This document shows, piece after piece, positions 31,386 through 41,730 of a DNA stretch of 64,000 nt. The translations under genes and the position numbers were made by a program. The stretch is from Cladophialophora immunda (Eukaryota; Ascomycota; Eurotiomycetes; Chaetothyriales; Herpotrichiellaceae). Every line of letters begins with the position of its first letter. Within the stretch, counting starts at the first letter, position 1. The notes under the pieces are model-generated. The model had not been told where the DNA came from. It saw nothing but the letters and a program-made list of their open reading frames with translations, and ran no database searches. The stretch covers positions 6,633,936-6,697,935 of the forward strand of contig NW_015622542.1 in NCBI RefSeq assembly GCF_000835495.1. Reading direction: 5' to 3'.

Positions 31386-33777
31386 ATGAGTCCTCCATCG
31401 CAACCTACCATCACCACCACCACATCCACCACCACCAACACTCATCACAAACCCACCACCCGAACCCGCTCCTCGCTGGCCTGCCACAATTGCCGCCTGC
31501 GCAAGATCAAAGTCGGTCGGCTTGTTTGATGACACGCGAGACAGGGTGGCATTGTTGACCATGGCTGCAGTGTGATGTCGAGAGCCGGCCGTCCGGTTCC
31601 AGCTGCACGGCTTGTGCACAATCAAAGAGCCAATGCAAGGTCAACGTCTTCTCCGACCGCAGAAAGTAAGTGTTGCTAGTTCTCTCTGATTCAATGGCTC
31701 ACAGGGCTCAGACACGGCTCTCGTCAGCATCTGGCCACTCTCCAGCATCGCATCGCGGAGTTGGAGGCCCTCGTTCGCAGGAACAGCTCCTGTTCATCCT
31801 CCCACCCCGACGCCTTGTTCTCTCACCTGCCACCTCGAAATGGACCTGCTTTGGTCGCAGCGTCGCCGTCAGCCTCACTCAGTCACACAGTCCCGTCCAT
31901 GGGACGGTCGATGATGACCTCCCAGCCGGACGAGGATCTGGACAGAGCACTGCTGAGCCATCAGATGTATCCACGCCCCCACCCAGCACAGTATTGCCAT
32001 GTTCTTCCTTCTCTCAAAGGGTGGAATGCTTACCCGTCGTCAGACCGGCTGCAATCTGCGCCGACGCACTGCCGGCTATGCGCGACTTCGCCATCGAGTC
32101 GCCAAGAGCCCCCTCGGTCGCCGGCTCGGTCGTCGCAAACGGCTTTGTCCAAGACACGATCGAAGCGGGCGGCGGGACGGTCACGATCCCCAGACGCGAT
32201 CAACGGCAGATGCGCCAGTCTTGCCCGAGCAGGGGCAAAGGGGCCTATTTTGGTCCGTCGTGTCCTCTGCACGTCTCCTCGCCATCCGACACCCGCGGAC
32301 AGGACGATGCCGGGCCGATCCCGCGCGTCCACGTGGACATGGACTCGGCCAGGCTCAAGTCGGTGCTCATCGACAGCTATTGTCGCTTCCAGAAATGCAC
32401 CGTCGACCTGGTGCATCGAGAAAGCTTCCTGTCACACCGCAAAGAGGGCCTGAGATCTCAGTACTATTCGACTTTCTACGAAAACTCGGCCCTGGCCTGT
32501 AGTGCCCGCCTGAGCACGTCCGCCGCGGTGCGGGCCTTGAGCAGCGCCTATGCCAAACGTGCAAAGGCCGACTTGGTGGCTGAGCTCCAGGATCCTAACC
32601 TTGCCACTGTCCAAGGTTTGCTCCTCCTCAGCGACTACGAAATGAGCGAGGGCCATGATCGAGTGGGATGGATTTACTGTGGTATACTCCAGCTCGCCCT
32701 TTTATGTAGGGCCGCAGTCACCGCTAATATCGGGGTGTAGGAATTGCCTGTCGCATCCTCATCGATCTCGGTCTGCACAAGGAACCCGTGGATACGACCC
32801 GAGATATCGATTTGGATCCGAACCACGCCCACATCTGCGCCTCGGCCACGGCAGGCTGCCTCGTCTACGAGACGCTGTGGTGCTTCTATCTGGGCCGTCA
32901 GAGCACACTTTCCGTGTCCGGGATGCCCCTCGCCGTCTCAATCGCCGATGCCTCCGAGAATGTGACCCTGCGGCCCTGGCTCGACCTCTGTGTCTTCCTG
33001 GCCGAGATCACTGCCCTCATCAACGACCAGGCGAGCATCGACAACAGAACCATTGACCGACTTTCCGAGCTGGAGCAGGGACTCCGGCACTGGCACAAGA
33101 ATCTGCCCGCCTCGATTGCCCTGGACCAGAACAACATCAGTGCCCTCGACTCGGCCGCCTACGGTCTGCACATGCAGTTCCTGCGGGTTCAGATCCTGTT
33201 GCACTCGCTCCCCAGCGTCAACTCGAGGAAGCGCAAGCACAGCGACCACGGCTACGCGTCGCCCAACCCTGTGCTCCGCGGGTGGTCGCCTGAGGCGTCG
33301 CAGGAAGTCCTCCACCACAATGCCGTCACCATCATCCAGCTCGCGGTGACGTATCGCGAGACCTTTGGGGTGGAGACGACGCCGTCCATCGTGCTGGACA
33401 ATCTGTTCGTCGCGGCCACCGCGCTGATCGCGCACCTCCGCCGACTGCCACCACAATCCATCGACGACACGGGCGTCCACTGGCTGAAGCTGGCCGACGA
33501 GATGCTCGAAGCCCTCCAGGTCCATTTCCACATCACCGCGCGCATGCGGCGGACGCTGGCGTGTCTGGTCGAGGATCACCCGCGCATTTCACACCTCTTC
33601 TCCACGCCGGGCCGTTCTGCGGCGGATGCGTACCGTGTGGCCGACGACGATACCAAAGACCCCGACCAAGGCGCCTGGGGGTCTTATGAGGCGGTCATGA
33701 ATGACTTCATCTTCGACCCGTACCTGTTGAATATGAGTGAATTCCCCGATATTGGAGGAGACTTTGCTTCTTCATAG
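31386..33777 (+). CDS. Zn2Cys6 transcription factor with fungal-specific (MHR) domain
   Basis: Five exons: 31386-31511, 31571-31665, 31712-31990, 32044-32681 and 32741-33777 (724 aa). A Thr-rich start leads into the zinc cluster: CHNCRLRKIKC, then ten residues, then CTACAQSKSQC, with the first intron splitting the knuckle just before its third Cys. A linker and coiled coil follow (LATLQHRIAELEALVRR), fixing the frame of exon 3. The intron at 31991-32043 (GTATTG/CAG, branch-like CTTAC) is my inference to connect to the clear regulatory domain in another frame. The last two exons carry the helical middle homology region (RILIDLGLHKEP etc.). Its position next to the CoA-transferase/MMSDH genes, whose promoters carry CGG-rich repeats, makes it the likely local regulator. 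Confidence 0.87.
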
Positions 33778-34429
33778 GTCTAGCGTCCTTGCTTACCCTA
33801 CCGTACCCCACGAAGCTCTCCTAGGTAGACTCAGCCAGGCCTGCTTAATACCGCCTTATATATGTATGTATACATTAACTTATATGTACCACGAACTATG
33901 CTTTATCCCCCACTAGTTTCTTTTAGGAAAGGGAGCGAGGCCAGATTTCCTTCCCCTGTGCCCACCTCCGGTTGGTCAGCCTCGGTCAGCCTGCTCTGGC
34001 CTCGTCAACGGGACCTGTGACCCAGGTCCTGTAACGACTCCGTCCCATTGAGGGTCATTCATAAAATCCATCTCGGCAAATTGACCAACGCCTGGTCAAG
34101 TCACGCCTCGCATTGGGCGACCCCCATGACGAATCGTCCTTTGATATATTATGTGGCAGAATTGCCGGCGGGTAATCCGACATTAACCTTCACCTCGGGC
34201 CGTCTAGACGGAACGAGGAGCACCGACGCCCTCTCAACACCCAGCGGATGTAACGAGCTTCGCGTGTTCGCATTACAAACACACACCATTTCGACCGAAA
34301 CCCGTCCGTCTCAGCCAGGGCGATTGCAGTGTTTGTGAAAAAGCTCAAAAGGGGGCCGTTCTGAATCGCCACGGTCCTGGCCTCGATGATGCGAACTGTC
34401 AAAAGGGGTCTTTGGTCGTAACTATCACC
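33778..34429. other. Intergenic region upstream of the alpha/beta hydrolase
   Basis: Contains the 3' end of the factor gene, with AT-rich TATATGTATGTATAC-like sequence near 33857-33872, and the hydrolase promoter. No gene is recognised. Confidence 0.5.
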
Positions 34430-35317
34430 ATGTCCCAAATTTCCGTTCTCTTCTTCCCGGGCTCGTATTGCCTGCTTCCCCTCTACCAGCCTCTCCTCAA
34501 CGCGGTCACCGAAGCGGGATGTGAGATCAAGGGCATCCATCCACCGACGGTAGGTCCCAGCAGTCGACAAGGCTATGCGCACACAGCGCCTTCCATGTAC
34601 GACGACGCAGCGGTGCTCGCACAGGAAGTCGAAAGGCTCGCCGATGAGGGCAAGGACGTGGTCATCGTCGGCCACTCTTATGGCGGCGTCCCGATGACCC
34701 AAGCCTCCCACGGCCTGGGCAAGGAGCAGCGCAAGGCCCAGGGCAAACCTGGCGGCATCGTTCGGCTGGGCTACATGAGTGCCATCATCCCCGCCCACGG
34801 CCAGTCAGCGCGCGGAGCCATAAGCGTGGTACCAGCCGAGAAACATCCTCCCATCGACGTCGATGTAAGCCTTTTCCCTCTCCCTTTCCTGCTCATTTCC
34901 TGTTTTCGACCGTGGGGCTGTCGGCTCGAGACTCGCGCTCATAAATCCTCATTGCTTCAGGAACATGGCTGGATGCTGATGGCCGACCCCGCGGCGACCG
35001 CCGGCCTCATCCTCCAACACCTGCCGCCTGACAAGGGGGCCGCCATCGTCGGGGACTTTGCCAAGCACTCGGCCCAAAGCTTCCTCGACCCGGTGACACA
35101 GACGGGGTACAGGGACATTCCTGTGTCCTACTTACTCTGCGAGGAGGACCTGGTCGGGCCTCCCGATCTGCAAAGATCCTGGATCGAGAGGGTCGAGCGG
35201 GAAAGTGGCCGAAGCGTACACGTTACGGCGGTGCGGACGGGCCACATGCCGAACTTGACGGCCGAGAAGGAGACCGTCAACTGGATCCTCCAGTTGGCAA
35301 GAATGGCAGATGTGTAG
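34430..35317 (+). CDS. Alpha/beta-hydrolase family protein
   Basis: Two exons, 34430-34864 and 34961-35317 (263 aa). The 96-base intron (GTAAGC/TTCAG) is a multiple of three and has no stop, so an unspliced frame stays open; removing it restores the family pattern. The start ISVLFFPGSY is the first beta strand with its oxyanion turn, the nucleophile elbow is VIVGHSYGG with Ser83, and the catalytic His is in TGHMPNL near the C-terminus. This AB-hydrolase branch (EstC/salicylate-esterase-like) is common in fungi. It should act on small esters or lactones in the cytosol. Neighbours on the left are the CoA-transferase-group regulator, and on the right the CYP504 gene (convergent). The substrate is not shown. 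Confidence 0.87.
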   Translation: MSQISVLFFPGSYCLLPLYQPLLNAVTEAGCEIKGIHPPTVGPSSRQGYAHTAPSMYDDAAVLAQEVERLADEGKDVVIVGHSYGGVPMTQASHGLGKEQRKAQGKPGGIVRLGYMSAIIPAHGQSARGAISVVPAEKHPPIDVDVSLFPLPFLLISCFRPWGCRLETRAHKSSLLQEHGWMLMADPAATAGLILQHLPPDKGAAIVGDFAKHSAQSFLDPVTQTGYRDIPVSYLLCEEDLVGPPDLQRSWIERVERESGRSVHVTAVRTGHMPNLTAEKETVNWILQLARMADV

Positions 35318-35683
35318 GAATCGAGCATAGTTACTGACATCGAGGATGGTTACCAAAACCGTTCACTCAAGGTAGCCAGAATGAAAATATCTTTCGTCAG
35401 CGTGGCTCCGTGATCCCGTTCTCCTTCTGTGCCTGCTTCGAGGACTCACTTCTCATATGGATATTGACCTGTCATGGAGAAATGAAGGTGCTGGGACACG
35501 GTCTGCCTTTTCTTCAGTCCTACGAAAGGCCTAGAACGATACAACGGCAGGCGGCGTGAATGTGGCGAACAAGGGCTTGTTGACAAGAGACACAGATATC
35601 ACTGGGCCTCGAGGAAATCATGTCTATGTCTAATCGTTGCTCAATGTGGCCGGTGGCCTCGAGTAGAACATATCCCTGTCTAA
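35318..35683. other. Convergent intergenic region containing most of a 50-bp tandem repeat
   Basis: Lies between the 3' ends of the hydrolase and CYP504 genes. The main feature is the two-copy 50-bp repeat beginning at 35605, which extends into the P450 coding end. Confidence 0.7.
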
Positions 35684-35712
35684 TCATTGCTCAATGTGGC
35701 TGGTGGCCTCGA
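35605..35712. repeat. Two-copy 50-bp tandem repeat overlapping the CYP504 stop codon
   Basis: Units 35605-35654 and 35655-35704 differ at 8 of 50 positions, and a third copy is cut after 8 bases (35705-35712). The segments 35627-35662 and 35677-35712 match at 34 of 36 positions, the two differences being transitions. The second unit encodes the last codons and stop of the P450; the first lies beyond the stop. Confidence 0.85.
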
Positions 35713-37606
35713 CCGTCTGCGCAAACCACTCTCGAAGGCGCCCCCCGTCACGCACGCGGAACCCGATCTTGAACGGTTTCGGCTCTATGGACAGCCCCGT
35801 CGGGTTGGCGTTGCACTCGAGAGGACCCGTCAAGACCGGGCGCTGCGCCGGATCCTCGGCCGGCAGGACTTCAAGTGCGACAAGCATCCGGATAAACGTG
35901 ATGTACATCTCCCTGTACGCCAAGTGCGAGCCGGTGCACATGCGGGAGCCTGCTCCGAAGGCGAAATGCTGCGTCCCCGAGCCGTCCGCGAGGTCCAAAA
36001 AGCGTTCCGGCCTGAACTCTTCGGGGGCCTGGAAGTGATCCGCATCATGATCGGCCGCCCACGCATTCTTGGCGGATACATCAGTCACACTCAATCTGAC
36101 GAGAACAAAAACGCGAGGAGGGATGGGGAATTCATCTTCTGGGGCAGGTGTTCGACTTACCATCAGGAACGTCGTTCCGGCGGGGATGGTTGCCCCTTGG
36201 TAGACCACATCTTTGATGCTCACTCGTGGCAGAGACATGGGGATGACCGTCCAGAAGCGAAGGACTTCCTTGCAAAAGGCCATCACGTAGGCACATTTCT
36301 CCTCGACGAGACACTTTCCCCAGGCGTCTCCGTCGGGATAGATGCGGTGGATTTCGTCGAGGAGCTTCTTCTGCAGTGAGGCTCCTTGGGGTCCCGAAAG
36401 AATGGCAGTGCCCAGCAACATGCAGGCCGGAGTGGTATCCAATCCTCCAGCAATCATCGTCACGCAGATTGATTTGATCTCCGCTACATGGAATGTCCCG
36501 GTCAGCGAGATGTTTTCGTGTTGTAACGCATCTTCATCGGCCCAGGCGGACATCAACAAAAAGGGTCAAGGAAATGAAAAATCGTACCGTGATTGAGCTT
36601 GCATTCAGGATCCTGCAGGATGTTCCCGGTGATACAAGAGACGTTGGAGCCATTGGCGATCTTTTCCTTCAGTCTTTGCAAGAGGTATTCCAGGTAGACA
36701 TCTCGCCGGTGCCGGAGGTCAGATGCGTGGTTCGACCGTGTGGAGAAAATCCTCAGCAGCGGGACAAAATCTTGCCAGTTGTTGCTGGTGCTTCTGAGGG
36801 TGCTGATGCCACGTTCAACAGTGATAATCTCGCGCAAAAGATCGTTGTCGACCGAGCCGCCAATGCGGAACCCATAACCGAGAGTCAAGCTCAGATTGAG
36901 TGCCAGGCGTTGAAACATGGGATACGGGTCGAGGTCGACTTGGTCCTCGCCTCCCCCGATGTGGTCCACCAGTTCTTTGATGCTGGCATAGGATTCCAGG
37001 TCGACAAATGGCATGTAAGACACAACGGAAGGTCTGTTCAATGCAGTGGCGGCGGCCTTGCGTCGCCTTTTGCAAGATTCATCCCATGGCGATGTGCCAA
37101 TGGTGAATCCTTGCGATGAAGATAGAACATTGTGAAAGGTGTGCAATGTTGGCCGCGAGATCAAGCTTGACTGATTACTGACCCAGAGTGTCCTGACGGA
37201 ATCGAAGCTGTTTGCAACGACGAACCTCTAGCCAGAAGGATGGATGGACCGGTTAGCTGTCTTTGCTTTTCAGACTGGAGTGAAGATTCATTCTGGGGCT
37301 CACTTTGTTTCCCAGCCTGATCTGGAACACCGGTCCATACCTCTTGGACAACTCTGCCAGCCGTCGGGGCTGTTCGCTCCCCAATTGAGCCAGACTTCCA
37401 AGTATGGGAAGCCCAGGTACGGACGGCAGGTGTCTGATGTGCGGAACGTCCGTGGTGTCGAAGATCAACACCACCCCGACCAGAAACACCAGCCCAGCAA
37501 AGATCGCAACCCACGTGAAGGAAGCGTTCAGAAGCTCGCTGAACCTGGTCATTCGATGGAGTTTTCCCGCTGCAACCGGCAGCAGGTCTGCCATGCTGCT
37601 TCCCAT
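35684..37606 (-). CDS. phacA: CYP504-type cytochrome P450, phenylacetate hydroxylase-like
   Basis: Minus strand, four exons: 37606-37304, 37227-36588, 36483-36161 and 36067-35684 (549 aa). One membrane anchor (FTWVAIFAGLVFLVGVVLIF) is followed by the proline hinge LPSVPGLPILGS. Highly characteristic is FTIGTSPWDESCKRRRKAAA, as in CYP504 phenylacetate 2-hydroxylases. Also present are the I-helix IAGGLDTTPA, the KEVLRFW ExxR helix, and the heme loop FAFGAGSRMCTG with Cys near 467. CYP504 converts phenylacetate to 2-hydroxyphenylacetate, or hydroxylates 3-/4-hydroxyphenylacetate toward homogentisate. The next two genes are fumarylacetoacetase and homogentisate dioxygenase, which strongly supports that role. 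Ortho- versus ring-specific activity cannot be decided from sequence, so the symbol is tentative. The C-terminus lies in a tandem repeat. Confidence 0.88.
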
Positions 37607-38181
37607 TCTCGGCCGGTGAAGCAGAGCAAACGAGCACGGCACTGATCCAGCTCGTCCTCACTGCCTTCTGCTTTTGTGGTTTCAGCGGTTGAAAGTCTTT
37701 TTGAAGATTCCCAACCTCACCTCTTGCACAAGGACAATAGCTACGATCAGTCTGGCCGGAGTTCTCGAACACAAAGGGTACCTACCTAACCGCGAAGAGC
37801 TGTTCGTTTCCACCATGCCCTGCCCGGGACATCCGGCGGCATCTTGCACGAGCTGAAAGCACCAATATCCTCGGATCCTGGTAGGGAGGGCGGTTGTTCG
37901 AGCCTATGCTCCCATCCGAAACGCCTGATGGTCCCATCTCAACATCCTAGACCTACAGAAGAGACGGAACGAAATCTTTACGTGACCCTTGGACACCATA
38001 GTCAAGTGGAGAGGCCGCCGAAGATTTTCTGTAGGCGACTACTTCCATTACAAGACGTGAAGCGCCCACTTCCAGCGCGAATACTCATGTCCTTGTGAGG
38101 TAAATTTGTTAGGAACTCAAGATTACAGATATTTTTTCGAGCACCATGATAGCCCAAGTATGTCTCGGTTGCAATATATTT
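37607..38181. other. Intergenic region (CYP504 promoter, fumarylacetoacetase 3' end)
   Basis: Both flanking genes are on the minus strand. No gene, repeat or clear palindrome is noticed. Confidence 0.5.
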
Positions 38182-39544
38182 CTATATCCAGGACGGTTTA
38201 ATCGATGGCAAGATCGTTCCTGAGCACTCGCCAAAGCCTACCAGGTTCGAATCATCATCACCGCACCATCCTCGAATGACAATACTGTCTCCGTCCTCCA
38301 GGAAAGTCCGGCGGATCGTAGCAGATAGATCGAAACTCCTCTTGCCTCCGTTGGAGGCTTCGAGGAAAGAGCCCAAAGTCCCAGGTTCTGTGCCACTGAT
38401 GGTCCCTGACCCGATCAGATCACCCACTTCCATAGGGCAGCCGCCCACGGTATGATGGGCGAGCATTTGTGCGAAAGAGAACACGAGATTGCGGGCGTTT
38501 GTGCGTGACAAAATTGCAGACTCGCCGTTAGGTGCTGTGTTTGATATCCATCAGTTTTTGCCAAGTGCTTCAATCTGATCGCAGTCTCGACGTACCTCTC
38601 AGCTCGACTTCCAGATTGATGTCGTAGACATTCTCTTTGCGGGTCTCCTGCAGATAGGGATGTAACTCCGTCTCGTTTGGTATCCCCTGAACATGAAATG
38701 GCTCCAGCGCATCTTTCAAAATGACCCAAGGGCTGATGGTCGACGCGAATGTTTTGGCACAGAAAGGTCCCAAAGGCACCGCCTCCCATTGCTGTATGTC
38801 CCGAGCCGACCAATCATTCAAGCAAACAAAGCCGAAGATGTGTTGCTCTGCCTCATTCACATTAATCGGTTCGCCCAGGTCATTGCCTTTGCACAGTAAC
38901 GCCCCCAGCTCCAGCTCGATGTCCAATCGTCGGCATGGGCCAAAGCTGGGCCGGGTGTCGGACGGACTCTGCAAGAACTGTCCTAGGGGTCGGCGCACAT
39001 CGGTGCTCGACACGACCACCGATGACGCTCGTGAGTTGTAGGCCACAGGAAGGTGAAGGTAGTTGGGTTGCAAGGCTTTGGCGGGATCCCGGAATATGCA
39101 ACCACAATTGTAGGCGTGGTTTTTCCCGGCAAAGAAATCGGTGTAGCCTCCGATCTTCATGGGTAAGTGCATCTTGACCTGGTCTTGCTGAAAGAGACAG
39201 GCACGTTGAGCTTCCACGTTATGTTTCAGCAAGGCCGGGAATGGAGTTTCCTCTGCAAAGATATCCTGTAAATATCTGCGAACCTTTCTGTGGACATCCT
39301 GGCCCAGAGCGGCGAAGCCATTGAGCGCAGGTTTTGAAAAGGTTGCAATATGGCTGGGGGGGAAGCCTTCAAGTCCAGTGAAGCCCTGATGATGCGCGAA
39401 CTCGTGTAGATCCAGGACGAGATTCCCAATAGCCACTGCTGCATGTCTCTCGCCCGATCGTGGGGTCGTGATTATCCCAAATGGTATGTTGGCCAGCGAG
39501 AAATGTGACCCTTTGGGGATATCCAACCAACTGCTCGCTCCCAT
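38182..39544 (-). CDS. fahA: Fumarylacetoacetase
   Basis: Minus strand, two exons: 39544-38596 and 38534-38182 (433 aa, the normal length). The N-terminal domain contains LANIPFGIITT. The catalytic domain has YTDFFAGKNHAYNCG, with metal ligand Asp136 and catalytic His143, then the paired acids Glu210/Glu212 (DIELELGALL) and NDWSARDIQQWE with Asp244. All metal (Ca2+/Mg2+) and catalytic positions known from mammalian FAH are filled. The enzyme splits fumarylacetoacetate into fumarate and acetoacetate, the last step of tyrosine and phenylacetate breakdown, in the cytosol. It is transcribed away from homogentisate dioxygenase across a 382-base shared promoter, the arrangement also known for fahA/hmgA in Aspergillus nidulans. 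Confidence 0.96.
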
Positions 39545-39926
39545 CTCTGCTGATCTGATTTAGAGCACACTTGTCTGAAGACATCACATCCCTTCTTTTC
39601 CTCTCTTCATGTTTTATCGCTTGACATTCACATGTTGTCCTCGAGGCTCTGGCAACCGTGAACCATTCAGGCGGGTTTCCCGGCGGATGTCATCCTCCAC
39701 CCCTTTGATCACGGAATGCTTCCGAAGTGCTTGAACAAGCTATGGTCCATATCCGCCATAAGCCCCCCTCTATCACTGTAGATGACAAACACGCAAGTTT
39801 GGAACAGTTCCGTCAGGTGACATGTAGTTCTTCTACAACATCGAGCAAAGCGGTTAAAGTACGGAGCAATCTTATGCTGCGGACGCATCTCTGCAATCAT
39901 AATTCCAGAGAGGTTGAACAGTAAAG
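39545..39926. promoter_or_regulatory. Bidirectional promoter of fumarylacetoacetase and homogentisate dioxygenase
   Basis: The 382 bases between divergent ATGs must serve both catabolic genes. Near the middle, at 39712-39724, is the palindrome CGGAATGCTTCCG, with perfect 5-base arms around TGC (CGG-N7-CCG). This spacing and symmetry is what a Zn2Cys6 dimer would read. Confidence 0.7.
39712..39724. promoter_or_regulatory. CGGAA-N3-TTCCG palindrome, candidate Zn2Cys6 operator
   Basis: An exact inverted repeat with CGG triplets at both ends. It sits 168 bases from the fumarylacetoacetase ATG and 203 bases from the dioxygenase ATG. The Zn2Cys6 gene starting at 41731 is the nearest candidate regulator. 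Confidence 0.5.
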
Positions 39927-41321
39927 ATGCCATACACGACCTTTGAAATCCCAGAGAAATATACGTACCAGACCGGTTTCCTGGCCAATGTGGAGTAGGT
40001 GGCTTGAAGATATTGATATGTCGACGCTAATTCGGTGCTTAGAACGGAGGCCATATTGGGAGCATTGCCCATCGGCCAGAACTCACCGCAGAAATGTCCC
40101 TACGGCCTGTATGCAGAGAAGATCTCCGGCACTGCATTCACGGCGCCCCGGTGGGAAAACCAGCAGACATGGGTATATCGCATCATCCCCTCGGCGTCTC
40201 ATGCGACGTTTGCGCCTGTGTCTACGGACCAAAGTCTGGAGACCAGGTTCAATTACATTCCTGACCAACTTCGATGGGATCCCTTTGACGTCAACGGCGA
40301 CGTGGACTGGATTCACGGCCTGAACATGGTTGCTGGAGCCGGAGATCCTGCCTTGAAAAACGGCGTCGCATATTATATCTATGGTGCCACCCGGTCGATG
40401 GCCGACAAAACTGCTTTCTATGATGCGGATGGCGACATGCTGATCGTGCCGCAACAAGGAGCGCTCGATCTCCAGACCGAGATGGGCCGGCTGCTTGTCC
40501 GACCGAACGAAATCTGTGTCTTACCCCGTGGGATCAGATACCGCGTGGATCTGGTGGATGAGCAGCCGATCAGGGGATATGCTCTAGAGATCTACAATGG
40601 CCACTTTCAGCTTCCCGAGCTGGGACCCATAGGATCCAATTGTTTGGCCAACGCCCGAGATTTTCAAATCCCCGTCGCCGCGTACAGCCACGATACCAAG
40701 TCGGACTGGCTGGTATACAACAAATTCCGGGGCCAACTCTTTCAGGCGAGCCAAACTCATACACCATTTGACGTGGTTGCGTGGGAAGGGAGATATTACC
40801 CTTACAAGTACGATCTGGGGCGATTCAACACCATCGGCACCATCTCCTACGATCACCCAGACCCGTCTTTGAACACCGTGCTCACCGCCACCTCCAACGC
40901 ACATCCCGGCACCGCTATTGCGGACTTTGTCATTTTCCCGCCGCGTTGGCTCGTCGCCGAAGATACGTTCCGGCCTCCATCGTACCATCGGAATTGCATG
41001 AGCGAGTTCATGGGGCTGATACAAGGTTCTTATATCGCCAAGGAGGGTGGGAAAGGAGGCTTCCAAGCAGCCGGGGCCAGCCTCCACAATTGCATGAGCA
41101 GCCATGGCCCGGATAGGGCGGCCTTCGACAAAGCCTCGAACGAGGAGCTTGTGCCTGTCAAAGTTGGGGTAGGAAGTATGGCTTTCATGTTCGAGAGCTG
41201 TTATATGGTTGGGATCACGGACTGGGGGTTGACCAAGTGCGCCAAACGACAGCCCAATTATTCCGAGGAGAGCTGGGGAGGATTGCAGGATCAATTCTGT
41301 CCGCCGCCTGAGCACCGCTGA
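39927..41321 (+). CDS. hmgA: Homogentisate 1,2-dioxygenase
   Basis: Two exons: a 68-base first exon 39927-39994 and 40043-41321 (448 aa). The short exon supplies the conserved N-terminus ([15 protein letters not shown]) and joins in frame to [17 protein letters not shown]. The iron ligands fit the family: His338 and Glu344 in [11 protein letters not shown], and His371 in [12 protein letters not shown]. The intron is 48 bases with GTAGGT/TTAG ends. The enzyme opens the homogentisate ring with O2 to give maleylacetoacetate. With fumarylacetoacetase and the CYP504 gene it forms most of the phenylacetate/tyrosine catabolic route; the isomerase between the two steps is not seen in this window. Likely induced by aromatic acids through the shared promoter. 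Confidence 0.97.
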
Positions 41322-41730
41322 TGAAGTCGGATCAATTGATTGATTGCTTGTAATAGGAGAAGTGTATGCTAAGTGTATGCCAGCAAGATAACTTGCTCCG
41401 TAGCCTACGCCGAGGTGGAAGAAAGGTTGTGGGGGCGCGGCTGGACGTCGCCATTTGCATCCGAGCCCTCTAAAGGCTATCCCTTGTATATTAATAATAC
41501 GGGACGTGCCCAGCTATCTAGGGAGTGGTCCAGGCCTTAGAGCGAGGCCCTGTAGGCCCGGTAGCCGGCGTCCAGTTCTTTTAGCTTTTATCCAGCCATG
41601 AGGGCGCCAACTTCGCTACCTCCCCGTCTTCCATCGCCTCATACCTCCTCACCATATATTTGGGATTGCCTTGCACGCCGCTCAACTCGACGGCAATGAC
41701 TCTTCTGACTCCTCTTCTGGCTACCCGCAG
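41322..41730. other. Intergenic region upstream of the Zn2Cys6 gene
   Basis: Contains the 3' end of the dioxygenase gene and the promoter of the factor gene, with an AT-rich TATATTAATAATA-like stretch near 41486-41498. No gene is seen. Confidence 0.5.
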
